Assembly: GCF_041821085.1 (NCBI RefSeq)
Contig: NZ_JBGUAZ010000012.1
Coordinates: 1 to 60,294, forward strand
Length of the DNA: 60,294 bases
From: Natrinema sp. HArc-T2
GTDB taxonomy: Archaea > Halobacteriota > Halobacteria > Halobacteriales > Natrialbaceae
Reading direction: 5' to 3'
The notes under the pieces were generated by a model. It worked only from the letters and a program-made list of their open reading frames with translations, ran no database searches and was not told the origin of the DNA. Each line of letters opens with the position of its first letter. The first letter of the stretch is position 1. Positions 43,926-53,101 of the stretch are shown piece by piece. The position numbers were made by a program, and so were the translations under genes.

Positions 43926-44171
43926 TTACTCTACGCCCCAAGCGTCATGATCGGTCGTGACGTTGGTATCCGTCTCGCCCTCGTAGCCATCGAATTCAGC
44001 GAACGTGCCTGTTTGCTGTTGGATAACTTGGATGCGAACGCTCCCATCGTCTTCGATACGCCACCGGAGCTGGTCACCGTCGTCAATACCGAGTTCACGC
44101 CGAATTTGAGCCGGGATGTTCGCTTGATTCCCTGACACCTTGCTTTCGGCGTCGATCCGCTCACTGCTCAT
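43926..44171 (-). CDS. vapB: AbrB/SpoVT-type antitoxin
   Basis: This 81-residue protein with the swapped-hairpin pattern KVSGNQANIPAQIRRELGID, DGDQLRWRI pairs with the PIN toxin directly downstream and probably represses the operon. The Met at 44171 is preferred over 44219, since the AbrB domain starts there. Confidence 0.85.
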   Translation of the reverse strand: MSSERIDAESKVSGNQANIPAQIRRELGIDDGDQLRWRIEDDGSVRIQVIQQQTGTFAEFDGYEGETDTNVTTDHDAWGVE

Positions 44172-44356
44172 ATCTCTCACTATGAGACTGGCCCTGAAAA
44201 ATCTAGTGTGTCGCCACACTACTCAGAAATACGTCTCGTATATAGCAGAATGAACCGCCCGGCAGCGTAGCTCTTCATGAGGCACTTCCGCACAGCCGTC
44301 TCGTCGAATTCGACGGTATCAGCCACAGTGGTCCCGGTGAAGCGCCGGAGTTGATT
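44172..44356. other. Gap with a possible coding relic
   Basis: A minus-strand frame (about 44219-44346) reads RFTGTTVADTVEFDETAVRK and ends in RRISE, without a start. It could be a fragment of a lost gene, maybe a transposase end; not identified. Confidence 0.25.
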
Positions 44357-45562
44357 TCAGCGGAGGTCGATTCCTTCCTTCATCACAGGGAGTGAGGTAC
44401 CAGTCGTTCGCCGGTAGCGAAATCGGCGGAAGATACTGTTTGGAAGAAGGTTGACTGCGTGATTACGCACTCGGCAACCGAGATTCGATTGTATTGTCGC
44501 GAGTTTTCCAAGCCAGTGTGATTCCGAGCGGATCCGCTCGGCACGGTGCTTTCGCTCGCGTTCATATGTTTCTAGCGCCGTTGTGTGATCAGAATACCTA
44601 CTGAGTGCGGCGGCCAACGTGAGTGCGTCCTCGATCGCCTGTGCTGCACCTTGACCGGCGAACGGTAACATTCCGTGAGCAGCATCTCCGGCAAGAACCA
44701 CAGACCCGCGTGACCACTGGTCAAGTGGTGGCACAGCCATGAGGCCAGTCGTGATTATGTCTTCGTCAGGGGCGAACGAATTGATGATAGTCGGAACTGG
44801 TTCCGGGAAGCTACTGTAGTATTCGCGTAACTGTTCCGTGATGGTCTGTCGGCCAGTAGTCGCCGTCTCGAACGGACTCGGACTTGGTGTCGTAGCGAAC
44901 CAATAGAAGCGATCAGAGCCGATCGGAGCGCCACCAGTGTAGGTTCCCTCTCCCCAGACCTCTACTCCTCGAGTGCAGTGGTGCTCTGGCAATGCACAGG
45001 TTGCGGTGGCTCGATAGACGGTGGCGTCGAGCGTTTGCAACTCGATATCGGGAGCGATCACGTCACGCACAGTCGAATTAATGCCGTCTGCACCAACGAG
45101 GATGTCTGGGTGGATACGTGTCCCATCTTCGAATCGGGCGGTTGGTGGGTCCGTGTCTTCAATTTCTGCACAGGCTTTGCCTGTTTTGACTCGTGAGTCG
45201 AGTTCATCAAGGAGGAGTCGCTGCAGGTCGCCGCGGTGGATTGCAACATAGCCGTAGTCGAAGTGCGCCCGTTCAACGCCATCCAGATCGAATCGCTGCA
45301 GGGTTCGACCACTCGTCGAGAGGATCCGACCACTGTCGAGTGGTACTCCTGTTGACTGGATTTGGTCTGCGATTCCGAGCCGGTCGAACACCAGCAACGC
45401 GTTCGTCTGGAGGAGAATGCCGGCACCGACCGGTTGGTATTCGGATGCTGCTTCGTATACCGTCGGCGACAGCCCCCGCTGCTCGAGCGCGAGTGCAGTC
45501 GTGAGACCGCAAATCCCGCCGCCGATGATCGCGATCTCTGTTGTCTCTCCGAAATGCTGCAT
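44357..45562 (-). CDS. FAD-dependent monooxygenase
   Basis: In this 401-residue flavoprotein, TEIAIIGGGICGLTTALALE is the GxGxxG dinucleotide site, VYEAASEYQPVGAGILLQTN follows, DILVGADGINSTVR is the DG motif, and VVLAGDAAHGMLPFAGQGAA is the GD motif that binds the FAD ribityl chain. This is the class A aromatic-ring hydroxylase (UbiH/salicylate hydroxylase) family. The Met at 45562 is chosen over 45607 because the FAD motif follows it at the usual distance. It is divergent from the HTH-10 regulator at 45646, which may control it. Substrate unknown. Confidence 0.85.
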   Translation of the reverse strand: MQHFGETTEIAIIGGGICGLTTALALEQRGLSPTVYEAASEYQPVGAGILLQTNALLVFDRLGIADQIQSTGVPLDSGRILSTSGRTLQRFDLDGVERAHFDYGYVAIHRGDLQRLLLDELDSRVKTGKACAEIEDTDPPTARFEDGTRIHPDILVGADGINSTVRDVIAPDIELQTLDATVYRATATCALPEHHCTRGVEVWGEGTYTGGAPIGSDRFYWFATTPSPSPFETATTGRQTITEQLREYYSSFPEPVPTIINSFAPDEDIITTGLMAVPPLDQWSRGSVVLAGDAAHGMLPFAGQGAAQAIEDALTLAAALSRYSDHTTALETYERERKHRAERIRSESHWLGKLATIQSNLGCRVRNHAVNLLPNSIFRRFRYRRTTGTSLPVMKEGIDLR

Positions 45563-45645
45563 AGCTATCAGTACAGCCTTGAAGATGGAAGCACGACTGC
45601 CGGTCAAACACGTGTTTTTAAGTTGGCAGCGTTATTCTCCAGTCA

Positions 45646-46302
45646 ATGCGATATCTCACTGTCAAAATAACTCCTGCTGAAGGTGAGGCGTTTCACCCAA
45701 CTGCGGCGGCGCTGCGAGACGAACCGGCGATCACCCGAGAGGCGATTCATCACGTCGAACTGCTCGCCGATGATACAGTGTTGGTGTTTGCTGAGGGGAG
45801 TGGCGATTCGGGCCGATACGAAGCGATCATGCGGGACTCCTCTCTTGTGGAGGAATATCTCGTCTCCGGAGAGGACCGGTGGATGGCGGTGAGTCAGTTC
45901 CAGCCCTCGGACGTGATGCGGCGATTCTTGGAGTTCGAACGCGAGTCGGACATCGTCATCGAGACGCCGATTACGATCAACTCTGATGGATCGGTTCGAG
46001 TTACCTACGTAGGGAGCGATTCAGCATTTCAAGAGGCTCTTCGACGCGTCGATGAGGAACTCCCGCTGACGTACGAGGTCATGGAAACGGGAAGCTATGA
46101 CCCGGACGTAAATAAGCTTCTGAGAGTATTAACAACGCGTCAGCAAGAAGTACTCGAAGCGGCTGTCAAAGTTGGGTATTACAGTTCTCCCCGGGAGGCG
46201 ACTCACAAGGACGTGGCTGAATGCGTTGGGATCGCACCCACAACCGCGGGTGAACACCTTCGGAAAGTCGAGAAACAAGTCTTTGACGCGCTCGTTCGCT
46301 AA
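45646..46302 (+). CDS. HTH-10 (Bat-like) transcriptional regulator
   Basis: In this 218-residue protein, the N-terminal ~150 residues form the haloarchaeal sensory region. The C-terminus LLRVLTTRQQEVLEAAVKVG, YYSSPREATHKDVAECVGIA, PTTAGEHLRKVEKQV is the HTH-10 domain of the bacterio-opsin activator family. It starts 84 bases from the divergent FAD monooxygenase gene and is its likely regulator. Confidence 0.85.
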   Translation: MRYLTVKITPAEGEAFHPTAAALRDEPAITREAIHHVELLADDTVLVFAEGSGDSGRYEAIMRDSSLVEEYLVSGEDRWMAVSQFQPSDVMRRFLEFERESDIVIETPITINSDGSVRVTYVGSDSAFQEALRRVDEELPLTYEVMETGSYDPDVNKLLRVLTTRQQEVLEAAVKVGYYSSPREATHKDVAECVGIAPTTAGEHLRKVEKQVFDALVR

Positions 46303-46348
46303 GTCGTCACTTTGCTCGTCGAACCTTCTGGGCTCTGCTCTCGCTCGT

Positions 46349-46777
46349 TCATAGACACTGATTGTACCAACTGAGTCGTTCTCCGATCAGCAGCCCCTCC
46401 GTCGGAATCTCTATTGTAACGTCGTGGTCCTCGAGCAACGGGAGTAGTTCCTCGTAGTATGCCTTCCCCGCATGGAACACGAGCGTGATGTCGGACTCGA
46501 GCAGACCTACTTCTTCCAGTTCCTCGTATACAGCTTGGGACCACTCTCGCTTTCGTGCGACTCGCGCGCCGGTCAGCGTCTCGTCGTACGGTTCGATCGG
46601 TGGGCCGTCTAGCTCGAGTAGCTGGTGCTTTGCTGAAAGAATATACCAGTCGTCGTGATACTGCTCACAATACTGTCGCGCTTTGCTGAACAACGACGAC
46701 GGCGAGTAGAGTTCTGCTGGTGGTGCCGCGTGTTCGCGCTTCGTTTTCGTGCAGCTCACCAACCCGATTTCAGTCAT
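46349..46777 (-). CDS. YaaA/DUF6884-like protein
   Basis: This 142-residue protein has MTEIGLVSCTKTKREHAAPP, a C-T-K-T-K start, then YSPSSLFSKARQYCEQYHDD, WYILSAKHQLLELD and ITLVFHAGKAYYEELL. This is a small Rossmann-like domain known mainly from haloarchaea and mobile DNA. Function unknown; its relatives are named by DUF number only, and I give that number from memory. Confidence 0.6.
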   Translation of the reverse strand: MTEIGLVSCTKTKREHAAPPAELYSPSSLFSKARQYCEQYHDDWYILSAKHQLLELDGPPIEPYDETLTGARVARKREWSQAVYEELEEVGLLESDITLVFHAGKAYYEELLPLLEDHDVTIEIPTEGLLIGERLSWYNQCL

Positions 46778-46898
46778 AGGACGATATTTTCACGCCAGAT
46801 GGTAATTAGCCGACGATTTGGTGGGCAGGATGCTGAAGCCCATCTACAGTCGGCGAGCCAGGAACAGAGTCAAGTAATTCGGTGTGGAAGTATTACCT

Positions 46899-47210
46899 AT
46901 GTCAAGTAATACTCCGTCTAATGGTGAGGAGCGTGTCGTCTCTGTCACCGAAAAAGGGCAGGCGACGATCCCCAAGCAGCTTCGGGAGAAACACGGCATT
47001 CCTGCGCCAGGACGGGTCAAATTCGTCGAAAACGAGGCTGGGGAAATCGTTGTCCGGCCAGTTGGCTCAATGCGGGAGTTCCGCGGTCTCGAGCGGGAGG
47101 GCGATGAGGACCGTCCCGCAACAGCGGTCCTGCATGAGGAACGCGAACGCGACAAACAGCGAGCCGATGACGTCGTAGAGCGCTTTTCCAGCGACCCGGA
47201 GGACGAATGA
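46899..47210 (+). CDS. vapB: AbrB-family antitoxin
   Basis: In this 103-residue protein, VVSVTEKGQATIPKQLREKH, GIPAPGRVKF, then EIVVRPV is a standard AbrB hairpin; the tail is charged. The ATG at 46899 gives the usual length. The TGA overlaps the start of the PIN toxin by four bases (ATGA). Confidence 0.85.
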   Translation: MSSNTPSNGEERVVSVTEKGQATIPKQLREKHGIPAPGRVKFVENEAGEIVVRPVGSMREFRGLEREGDEDRPATAVLHEERERDKQRADDVVERFSSDPEDE

Positions 47211-47620
47211 CGGACACGATCGTTTTTGATACGGAACCGCTCGTTGCCTATCTGGACGATGAACCAGGGAGTGATACTGTCGAAGAGTGGATCGATCGCG
47301 TCGCGTCTGGCGAGATCGAGGGCTACATCAGTCCAGTAACGAAAACAGAGGTCCTCTACGTCGGCTCTCGAGTGGGATTCCGCCCTGCTGATGTCCGGGC
47401 AAGTCTTGAACGGCTCGAAGAGTTGGGCGTCACGGTCTCTGATCCTCGAGAGTGTTGGGACGGTGCAGCCGCGCTCAAGGAAGCGTATACAATGGCACTC
47501 GGCGATGCATATTCGCTTGCGACGGCCGACGCTGTCGATGGAACACTTCTCGTCGGGGCAGACGATGATTTCGATGACGTAGAAGATGACGTCGTGAGGT
47601 TCCGCGACGAGCCAGTCTAG
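47207..47620 (+). CDS. vapC: PIN-domain toxin (VapC-like)
   Basis: In this 137-residue protein, IVFDTEPLVAYLDDEPGSD supplies the first Asp, YISPVTKTEVLYV the Glu, ALGDAYSLATADAVDG and VGADDDFDDVE the last acidic residues. It is coupled to the antitoxin by an ATGA overlap. This second VapBC module may stabilise the replicon. Confidence 0.85.
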   Translation: MTDTIVFDTEPLVAYLDDEPGSDTVEEWIDRVASGEIEGYISPVTKTEVLYVGSRVGFRPADVRASLERLEELGVTVSDPRECWDGAAALKEAYTMALGDAYSLATADAVDGTLLVGADDDFDDVEDDVVRFRDEPV

Positions 47621-47648
47621 TTTATTTTCAGAACTTCAGGGTTTCTGG

Positions 47649-48221
47649 TCACGCAAGTTCGACTCCCAGTTTCTCGAGAGCAGTTTCCAGCGGTCCATGA
47701 AACTGCCAGGACGCTCGCTTGAACGCCTCGTCTGTCGGCCCGTCCCACCGCGGAAAGCCGGCGTGATCGCTCACCTTGACGGTCCACTCGGCCGGTTCGT
47801 CGGATGGATTTCGCGACGGCAATTCGACGATGTAGAGATACTCTTCGTCACCATGAATGCCATTGGCAGGGTTCTCAACGCCGTGGCCGAGCAGGAACAA
47901 TGGCTGCTCGAGATGTGCCATGTTCGACGGGTCCAGCAAGTCATCCGGCTGATCTGCACGAATGCTTCGCTCACGTCCTTCGTCCACGTAGAGGCCCATA
48001 CTCGAAAGCATCTCGAGGAAGATGAACTGTGCAGCGGCGTAGCTGGGTCCACGTTCCGTTCGTGTCTTCTCGAGCAGATGCTTGAGCTGGGCAAGGTCAC
48101 GGAGGACGCTTTCGGGATAGCCATCGGAATGCCGGTAGACCTGTGCGATGCGATTGGTTGAATCCTGTTCTGCTGCAGACTCGTTTCGGTGAACGAATCG
48201 GAGTTGACTTCGGGTTGACAT
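47649..48221 (-). CDS. Conserved-type haloarchaeal hypothetical protein
   Basis: The protein has 190 residues from ATG 48221. The helical N-terminus SVLRDLAQLKHLLEKTRTER precedes a mixed C-terminal domain (YLYIVELPSRNPSDEPAEWT). No motif for a function. The inverted repeat at 48244-48270 lies just upstream and is shared with the genes at 55738 and 57015, so they may be co-regulated. Confidence 0.6.
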   Translation of the reverse strand: MSTRSQLRFVHRNESAAEQDSTNRIAQVYRHSDGYPESVLRDLAQLKHLLEKTRTERGPSYAAAQFIFLEMLSSMGLYVDEGRERSIRADQPDDLLDPSNMAHLEQPLFLLGHGVENPANGIHGDEEYLYIVELPSRNPSDEPAEWTVKVSDHAGFPRWDGPTDEAFKRASWQFHGPLETALEKLGVELA

Positions 48222-48243
48222 CGATCTCTCCTCTCCGGCGCGA

Positions 48244-48270
48244 GTGCGCCGGCGCCCATCACCGGCGCAC
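48244..48270. promoter_or_regulatory. Shared inverted repeat, copy 1
   Basis: GTGCGCCGG-N9-CCGGCGCAC is perfectly symmetric, 23 bp upstream of the gene starting at 48221. The same arms recur at 56293-56319 and a weaker form at 57208-57231, each before a minus-strand gene. It could be an operator or a structured 5' leader. The rest of 48271-48512 shows no gene. Confidence 0.6.
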
Positions 48271-48512
48271 AAACAACTCCTGCGGACGGGGTGCTCTGGC
48301 GTCTAAGTACGGCTACGTCGACTCTCCGTACTGGGTGGGAGATGTCTACGGTTTCGTCCATGGTGTTGGACTCGCCCTGCTCAATAAGTTCTCTCCGTAG
48401 AGAGAGTCATCGAACTGTTCACACTGTCCATATTGAAGTCTCCTGAATCGACAAGTACAGGTAATTCAGTAAGCAGCACTGGGTATCTCCGATTCTCAGT
48501 AGAGATGCTGAT

Positions 48513-49193
48513 TTAATTTTCTGTCCATGGGCATCGTCCATCATCTGCATCACCATAACTGCTTACTGAGACCTGATCCTCAGATAGTGATATTCGAATG
48601 CTTCCGGTCCCTCTATTAATTACAAATCGGTCTGTTTCGCGCCGGCCATCTTCAAATTCGATAGTCACTTCATAGGCGCCGAATTCATCAGCTATCCCAA
48701 CAGTCTCATATACTTCCTCTGGTCCAAGGGAAACTCCTCTATCGCGTATCCTCTCACCATCTACATCTGTCAAACGACCTCCAGCTTCATAATCAACTGT
48801 AAAAGTGAAATTAAGACTATTGTCGGTTGTATTCCGTATCCTGATAGATTTTGGAGGGTCAAATGTTGGCGTTACTTCATTGAATTCTAAATTTGACTTA
48901 TCTTTAGTTATATCAATATCCGCCATATAATATTTGTCATCTTTAAACAAATATTGCTCGTCTTTATCTTCAATTAGTAATTCATAGTACAGATTCCCCT
49001 TAGTTTCATATTCACCTTCCGCGAACGCAGTATCAACCTCGTTTTTCACGTTATCCGGGAGATTCCAATAATTAATAATCATTCGGTCACACGCTGCTTG
49101 ATAACTCCACCCGTCAGAATTATCGCTGCCCATACAGCCAGCAAATGTACCCATACCAGTAATGATTGTAGTAAGAAGGGTTCGCCGCTTCAT
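48513..49193 (-). CDS. Secreted lipoprotein of unknown function
   Basis: The 226-residue protein has an N-terminal MKRRTLLTTIITGMGTFAGC lipobox followed by an acidic linker. The rest is beta-rich, with an immunoglobulin-like pattern (IRIRNTTDNSLNFTFTVDYE, LGPEEVYETVGIADEFGAYE). It is much AT-richer than its neighbours, a sign of recent transfer. Probably anchored outside the membrane; role unknown. Confidence 0.75.
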   Translation of the reverse strand: MKRRTLLTTIITGMGTFAGCMGSDNSDGWSYQAACDRMIINYWNLPDNVKNEVDTAFAEGEYETKGNLYYELLIEDKDEQYLFKDDKYYMADIDITKDKSNLEFNEVTPTFDPPKSIRIRNTTDNSLNFTFTVDYEAGGRLTDVDGERIRDRGVSLGPEEVYETVGIADEFGAYEVTIEFEDGRRETDRFVINRGTGSIRISLSEDQVSVSSYGDADDGRCPWTEN

Positions 49194-49242
49194 ATTCCCT
49201 CATCTGATACGACCTATAAGTGTTTTTGGAAAGTCAACTGTT

Positions 49243-49272
49243 CAGTTCGCACATCTACTTACCGGCTAATTC
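49243..49272 (+). repeat. 30-bp repeat, left copy
   Basis: CAGTTCGCACATCTACTTAC and the following ten bases recur inverted at 56532-56561 (29 of 30 identical). On the minus strand a short frame ends here with GELAGK and a stop, so it may be the 3' end of an old transposase-like gene. Confidence 0.6.
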
Positions 49273-49363
49273 ACCGCAGCAGTCGGTGAACCAAATCAGT
49301 AGAAGAGTTCTCTGATACCCGTCGAGAGCAAGGTTTAGTCGGGACGGCGCGTAACTTCCCTGT

Positions 49364-50341
49364 ATGCCATTCAGCGTCAGTTGGCACACGCTTCTCGAGC
49401 ATCTGGATGAGCTGCCGGCAGACGCGACACTGATCACACCGTTGTCGCACTCTCGCATCCACATTACAGATATCCAGGAACACCGCGTTATCGTCCAGTT
49501 TGATGAGTCAAACGAGAAGCGTCCGCTCCAGTGCGATCAGTTTGAGACACTCTATCATCAGATACAGACTGCGCACGATGGGTTCGATCTCGACCGGCTG
49601 CCACCAGATGCTGACCCGTATCCAGCGGTATTGAGCGTCCATCCCCGGTTCGAGATCGACGAGGACGCGGGTGTGATCGCCGAGACAGACGGGCCGACAA
49701 CGACCCAACTGGCCGACGCAGCACACGAACCAGATATCGATAACGACGACCGCACCGAACCAGACGGTCTGGACGTCTACTCGGATGCGCTGCTACTGAT
49801 CGATGCACTCGAGCGCCACGACGTAACCGACCTACCTGACTTGGAGACGGCCACCCTCGTAAATCTCTACACACTGCTATCGGATGTCCAGCGTGATGCC
49901 AACGACTTTCGACAGGAAGTCGCCGACGTGCTTCTCTCACGGCTTCATCACGACCGTCCTGTTGCCGGTCAGTACGGCTCCGTCCAGCGCACGAGTCGCC
50001 GCAACCGCTCGCTCAAAGATGACGAAGACGTCCTCTCGATGCTCGAGGCGGAAGGGATCGACCGCGAGCGCGTCATGAGTGTTGATCGCCAGAAGGTCGA
50101 CGAAGCACTCGAGGTGACGACGCTTACCGAGTCCGATGTCTATGAGATCGATGAGAGCGAGTACGTTCGCAAGGCAGAGGTCGACGACGACGTCAAGGAG
50201 TCACGCCTTCAGGGCTTGAAGGACCGGCTTGCCGCCAGCGAGGAGACAGAAGCCGAGGAACTGCAACAGGAAATCGAAGCGCTCGAAGAGCGTATCGATG
50301 ATCTCACGAGTTTCCGAGCGGGGACGGAGGTACAGTACTGA
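49364..50341 (+). CDS. Haloarchaeal hypothetical protein with coiled-coil tail
   Basis: The protein has 325 residues. The N-terminal ~70 residues form a small beta-rich unit (DATLITPLSHSRIHITDIQE, VIVQFDES), followed by an acidic linker and helical domains (~150-230). The last 60 residues are a charged coiled coil (EEETEAEELQQEIEALEERI). No catalytic motif. Similar proteins occur with plasmid-type genes in haloarchaea, but I cannot name a family. Confidence 0.6.
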   Translation: MPFSVSWHTLLEHLDELPADATLITPLSHSRIHITDIQEHRVIVQFDESNEKRPLQCDQFETLYHQIQTAHDGFDLDRLPPDADPYPAVLSVHPRFEIDEDAGVIAETDGPTTTQLADAAHEPDIDNDDRTEPDGLDVYSDALLLIDALERHDVTDLPDLETATLVNLYTLLSDVQRDANDFRQEVADVLLSRLHHDRPVAGQYGSVQRTSRRNRSLKDDEDVLSMLEAEGIDRERVMSVDRQKVDEALEVTTLTESDVYEIDESEYVRKAEVDDDVKESRLQGLKDRLAASEETEAEELQQEIEALEERIDDLTSFRAGTEVQY

Positions 50342-50428
50342 CTGCTAACGGCTTGTGTATGCCAGTGTCTTTCGGGAACCGTTGGAGTGGTGCCCGAGAC
50401 GGGTCACTCCAGGCAAAATCGTGTGCTG

Positions 50429-50824
50429 TTAGTTCTGACGTGCTCGCTTGAAGAAGGCGATAGCGGCACCAAGGAGTACCAGATTCTGAAGGAACGAGGT
50501 AAGTTCTTCGTCACGCGAGTCTTCGTCGACGGCCCAGAAATCGTGCATGACTGGAGTCACGCCGATGAAGAACGCGGCAACACTGGCTGCAGATAGCTTG
50601 GGAAGTTTCCAGAGGCCGATGCCAAGGCCGCCACCGAGAAGGAGACCACTCGAGGCAGGGACGAGTTTGTCTGCGAGGGGGACGCCTTTGGCATCTGCAT
50701 AGGCGATTCGTCCGTCAAGATTCGTCAGGTTGCGGAGTGCGAGTGCTGCAAGCCCGCTCCCAAAGAGGAGTCGACCGAGCAACGACGGTGGGCTCTCGTG
50801 AGCAGAGTCGGAATCAGACATCAA
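50429..50824 (-). CDS. DoxX-like membrane protein
   Basis: This 131-residue protein has four hydrophobic helices: about 15-35, 57-75, 80-97 and 110-126. SLLGRLLFGSGLAALALRNL and GRIAYADAKGVPLADKLVPA match the DoxX family. These are membrane proteins linked to redox or sulfur metabolism. It stands alone. Confidence 0.7.
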   Translation of the reverse strand: MMSDSDSAHESPPSLLGRLLFGSGLAALALRNLTNLDGRIAYADAKGVPLADKLVPASSGLLLGGGLGIGLWKLPKLSAASVAAFFIGVTPVMHDFWAVDEDSRDEELTSFLQNLVLLGAAIAFFKRARQN

Positions 50825-50988
50825 CTAGAGGAGAGGGCGCTGGCGCGTTAACTGCCACGGTCTCTGTAGCGCCTGATGGAATCTCGAGAAGAGTACATAG
50901 ACAGTGACACACAGCGAATTGTGGCGTCTGTCCGAAGATGCTCAACAGAACGCTATCGGTGAGTGACTATGTCAGATGATGTGTCGAA

Positions 50989-51219
50989 TTAGTCGTCATC
51001 CTTGTCCTGCGAACGGAGTTCGCTGGCCCGTTTCTCGAGTTGGCGGAGAATTGGGACGCGTTGTTGGTGCTGGTTTTCGTAGGCGATACAGGCTCGGAGC
51101 GTGTCCATATCGTTGATCGTCGCGATTCCGGCGTTGATGAGTCGCGTGTTCGGTGCTTCGAGCCGCTTGGCTGGTGAGAGTTCGCTCAAGTTTCCAGGTT
51201 GCTCTGGTGTATCGCTCAT
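50989..51219 (-). CDS. Small helical hypothetical protein
   Basis: This 76-residue protein (MSDTPEQPGNLSELSPAKRL, then TLRACIAYENQHQQRVPILR and LEKRASELRSQDKDDD) is a helical pair with an acidic end. The Met at 51219 is preferred to 51282. It resembles small proteins found with haloarchaeal mobile elements; function unknown. Confidence 0.6.
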   Translation of the reverse strand: MSDTPEQPGNLSELSPAKRLEAPNTRLINAGIATINDMDTLRACIAYENQHQQRVPILRQLEKRASELRSQDKDDD

Positions 51220-51338
51220 TGGGTATGCTTCCGCCCCTAGTGGGGCATGAAAAACGGTATTGCTCTCTGGCTCTTTCAACAAGTGAGATATTACTGTTTG
51301 TTACGGTACGTACAGAACAACCATCTAACGGCTGGTTC

Positions 51339-51447
51339 ATACTGTCGGACAGAACTATTTGTAGCTCGATCACTCGGGTTCGGCTGTCACCGCTGGAGAC
51401 AGCCGGCTTTCGCGAGCGACTTCTCACTGACTTCTGTCCGACAGTAT
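51339..51447. mobile_element. Miniature inverted-repeat element (MITE candidate)
   Basis: This is a 109-bp stretch bounded by perfect 16-bp inverted repeats ATACTGTCGGACAGAA (51339-51354 and 51432-51447). It has no transposase and no clear target duplication. The form fits a non-autonomous element mobilised by a related IS. A separate partial IS5-type end (AGGATTTCAACAGA) lies just beyond, at 51472-51485. Confidence 0.55.
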
Positions 51448-52017
51448 CAGTAGTGGAAGTGTCGGATTAGTAGGATTTCAACAGAAGCTGTCGGGCAAAT
51501 CTGACGGTCAGTTATCGAGTTCGGAGTACGTTAACTGGAGTTCTCCATTGAGCGTGTAGTCTCTTTCGAGGACGCCACTACTTGTGAGTTCGATTGTGGT
51601 GTGAATAGTGAGCTTGGTGGCGGTTTCTGTTACTGGTTTGATGAGCAGATTGAGGATACTGATAGTCTCGTCTGCAAGGTCATTCAAATCAGAGACCTCG
51701 ATAACGGTTCCGAGAGCGCGGTCAGGCGTGTAGAGTGTCACTGAGGGCGGTGGCGAACTATCACCTTCTACTGGCGAGGCGATAGCGACCTTTGGGGGAG
51801 ATTCCGTCGCTACTTCAGGCATCCACACTCTGAGCTTGACGGAATTCACAGCTGTTCCTTCGCGGTGCCAAATCTCGAGTGGTGCATCGATTACCCCAGA
51901 GTCAACACGGCCATTTATCCCAAATTTCCCGATTTCCCCATTGTTGGTTGCGAAGACGAGCGTCTTTCGTCCGCTCGAGTCCGCACGAACGGTCGGGTCG
52001 GAGAGTGTCTGTTTACT

Positions 52018-52025
52018 TCTTATTG
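52018..52025. repeat. 8-bp target site duplication, left
   Basis: TCTTATTG, repeated at 53094-53101 on the other side of the IS. Confidence 0.85.
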
Positions 52026-53093
52026 GAGGGTGTCATAGAACGAGTAGCACACCAAAGAGCAGGGTGAACGCTGAGGTGGATGAGTTCAGCGACCCTGCAA
52101 GATGATCCTTCGGTAGAGTCGTTCTTCAATGTCGCGGAAACCGAGACGCTAGCGTTGTTTGAGCATCTCTCCTTCGAGTTTCTCGAAGAGTTCGACGTGT
52201 TCGCCCCGGCGGAGACGGGGCGAACACGAGATCACGAACCACCAGAGCTGATGCGTGGCTTCCTCCATTGCTACTACCACGACATCTACGGCATTCGTCC
52301 CGTTGAGCGAGAGCTTCGAAACACGGTCGTTTGGCTCAGCTGTGGGTTCGATCGACCGCCGTCGAGAGACGCGGTCGATCGCTTTCTCACCGACCTCGAA
52401 CACGTCGTTGACGAAGTCTTTGACCGACTCGTCGAGCAGGCCGCCCGGCGCGGCCTGCTCGACTTAACCTACTGTATCGATTCAACCGACGTGAGGGCGA
52501 TGCCCGCCGATCAAGACGCGTCGAAGTGCTACGATCCAACCGACGACGAGTACTACTACGGCTACGGTTGCACGATCGTCTCGACCGGGCAAAAGATCCC
52601 GATTGCAGCCGAGTTCACCGAGAGTAAGCAAGCGCCAGAGGAGACGGCGATGCGCGTCACACGTGACGCGCTCGCCGTCGCCAAGCCGATCTGGATGGTC
52701 GGTGACAGCGCCTACGACATGCTCGACTGGCACGACCACCTGCTGGCCGCAGGGGTCGTGCCAGTCGCTCCGTACAACGCGCGAAACACTGACGACCCGA
52801 AAGACATCGAGTACAGGGTCGAAGATCGCATCGAACAACACAGCGAGGACGTTCAGCTAAAGCAGTCCACGTTGGATGAGACGTACAACCGCCGTACTGG
52901 AGTCGAACGAACCAACGAATCAGTGAAGGACTGCGGCCTCGGGCGAACGCACGCCCGAGGCCGCGTCCACGCACGAGCGCAGGTGTTTCTTGCCCTGTGC
53001 CTTCGCCTCGTCGTCGCTATCACCAACTACGAGCGTGGAGACAATCCGGGAAGTACGATCATCACGGTGTGACAAGAGTTCTATGACACCCTC
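52026..53093. mobile_element. Insertion sequence of 1068 bp (ISH11-like)
   Basis: The element is bounded by perfect 16-bp terminal inverted repeats GAGGGTGTCATAGAAC at 52026-52041 and 53078-53093 and flanked by an exact 8-bp duplication TCTTATTG. It holds one transposase gene. The length of 1068 bp and transposase size match my memory of ISH11 in the IS5/IS4 superfamily; the name needs checking against ISfinder. It sits in a lipoprotein gene. Confidence 0.88.
52080..53072 (+). CDS. DDE transposase of the 1068-bp IS
   Basis: This 330-residue protein has catalytic acids in YCIDSTDVRAMPADQD (first D), WMVGDSAYDMLDWHD (second D) and RRTGVERTNESVKDCG (E), the DDE layout of the IS4/IS5 superfamily. 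The N-terminal half is helical and probably binds the terminal repeats. It is intact, so the copy may still be mobile. Confidence 0.88.
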   Translation: MSSATLQDDPSVESFFNVAETETLALFEHLSFEFLEEFDVFAPAETGRTRDHEPPELMRGFLHCYYHDIYGIRPVERELRNTVVWLSCGFDRPPSRDAVDRFLTDLEHVVDEVFDRLVEQAARRGLLDLTYCIDSTDVRAMPADQDASKCYDPTDDEYYYGYGCTIVSTGQKIPIAAEFTESKQAPEETAMRVTRDALAVAKPIWMVGDSAYDMLDWHDHLLAAGVVPVAPYNARNTDDPKDIEYRVEDRIEQHSEDVQLKQSTLDETYNRRTGVERTNESVKDCGLGRTHARGRVHARAQVFLALCLRLVVAITNYERGDNPGSTIITV

Positions 53094-53101
53094 TCTTATT
53101 G
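53094..53101. repeat. 8-bp target site duplication, right
   Basis: TCTTATTG, identical to 52018-52025. Confidence 0.85.

Noticed and set aside
44219-44346. Fragment frame ending RRISE as a gene
   Set aside because: No start codon and no family match; kept only as a low-confidence gap note.
51508-51849. Separate 113-residue gene
   Set aside because: It is the 3' part of the lipoprotein gene split by the IS; the frame runs upstream to the IS junction.
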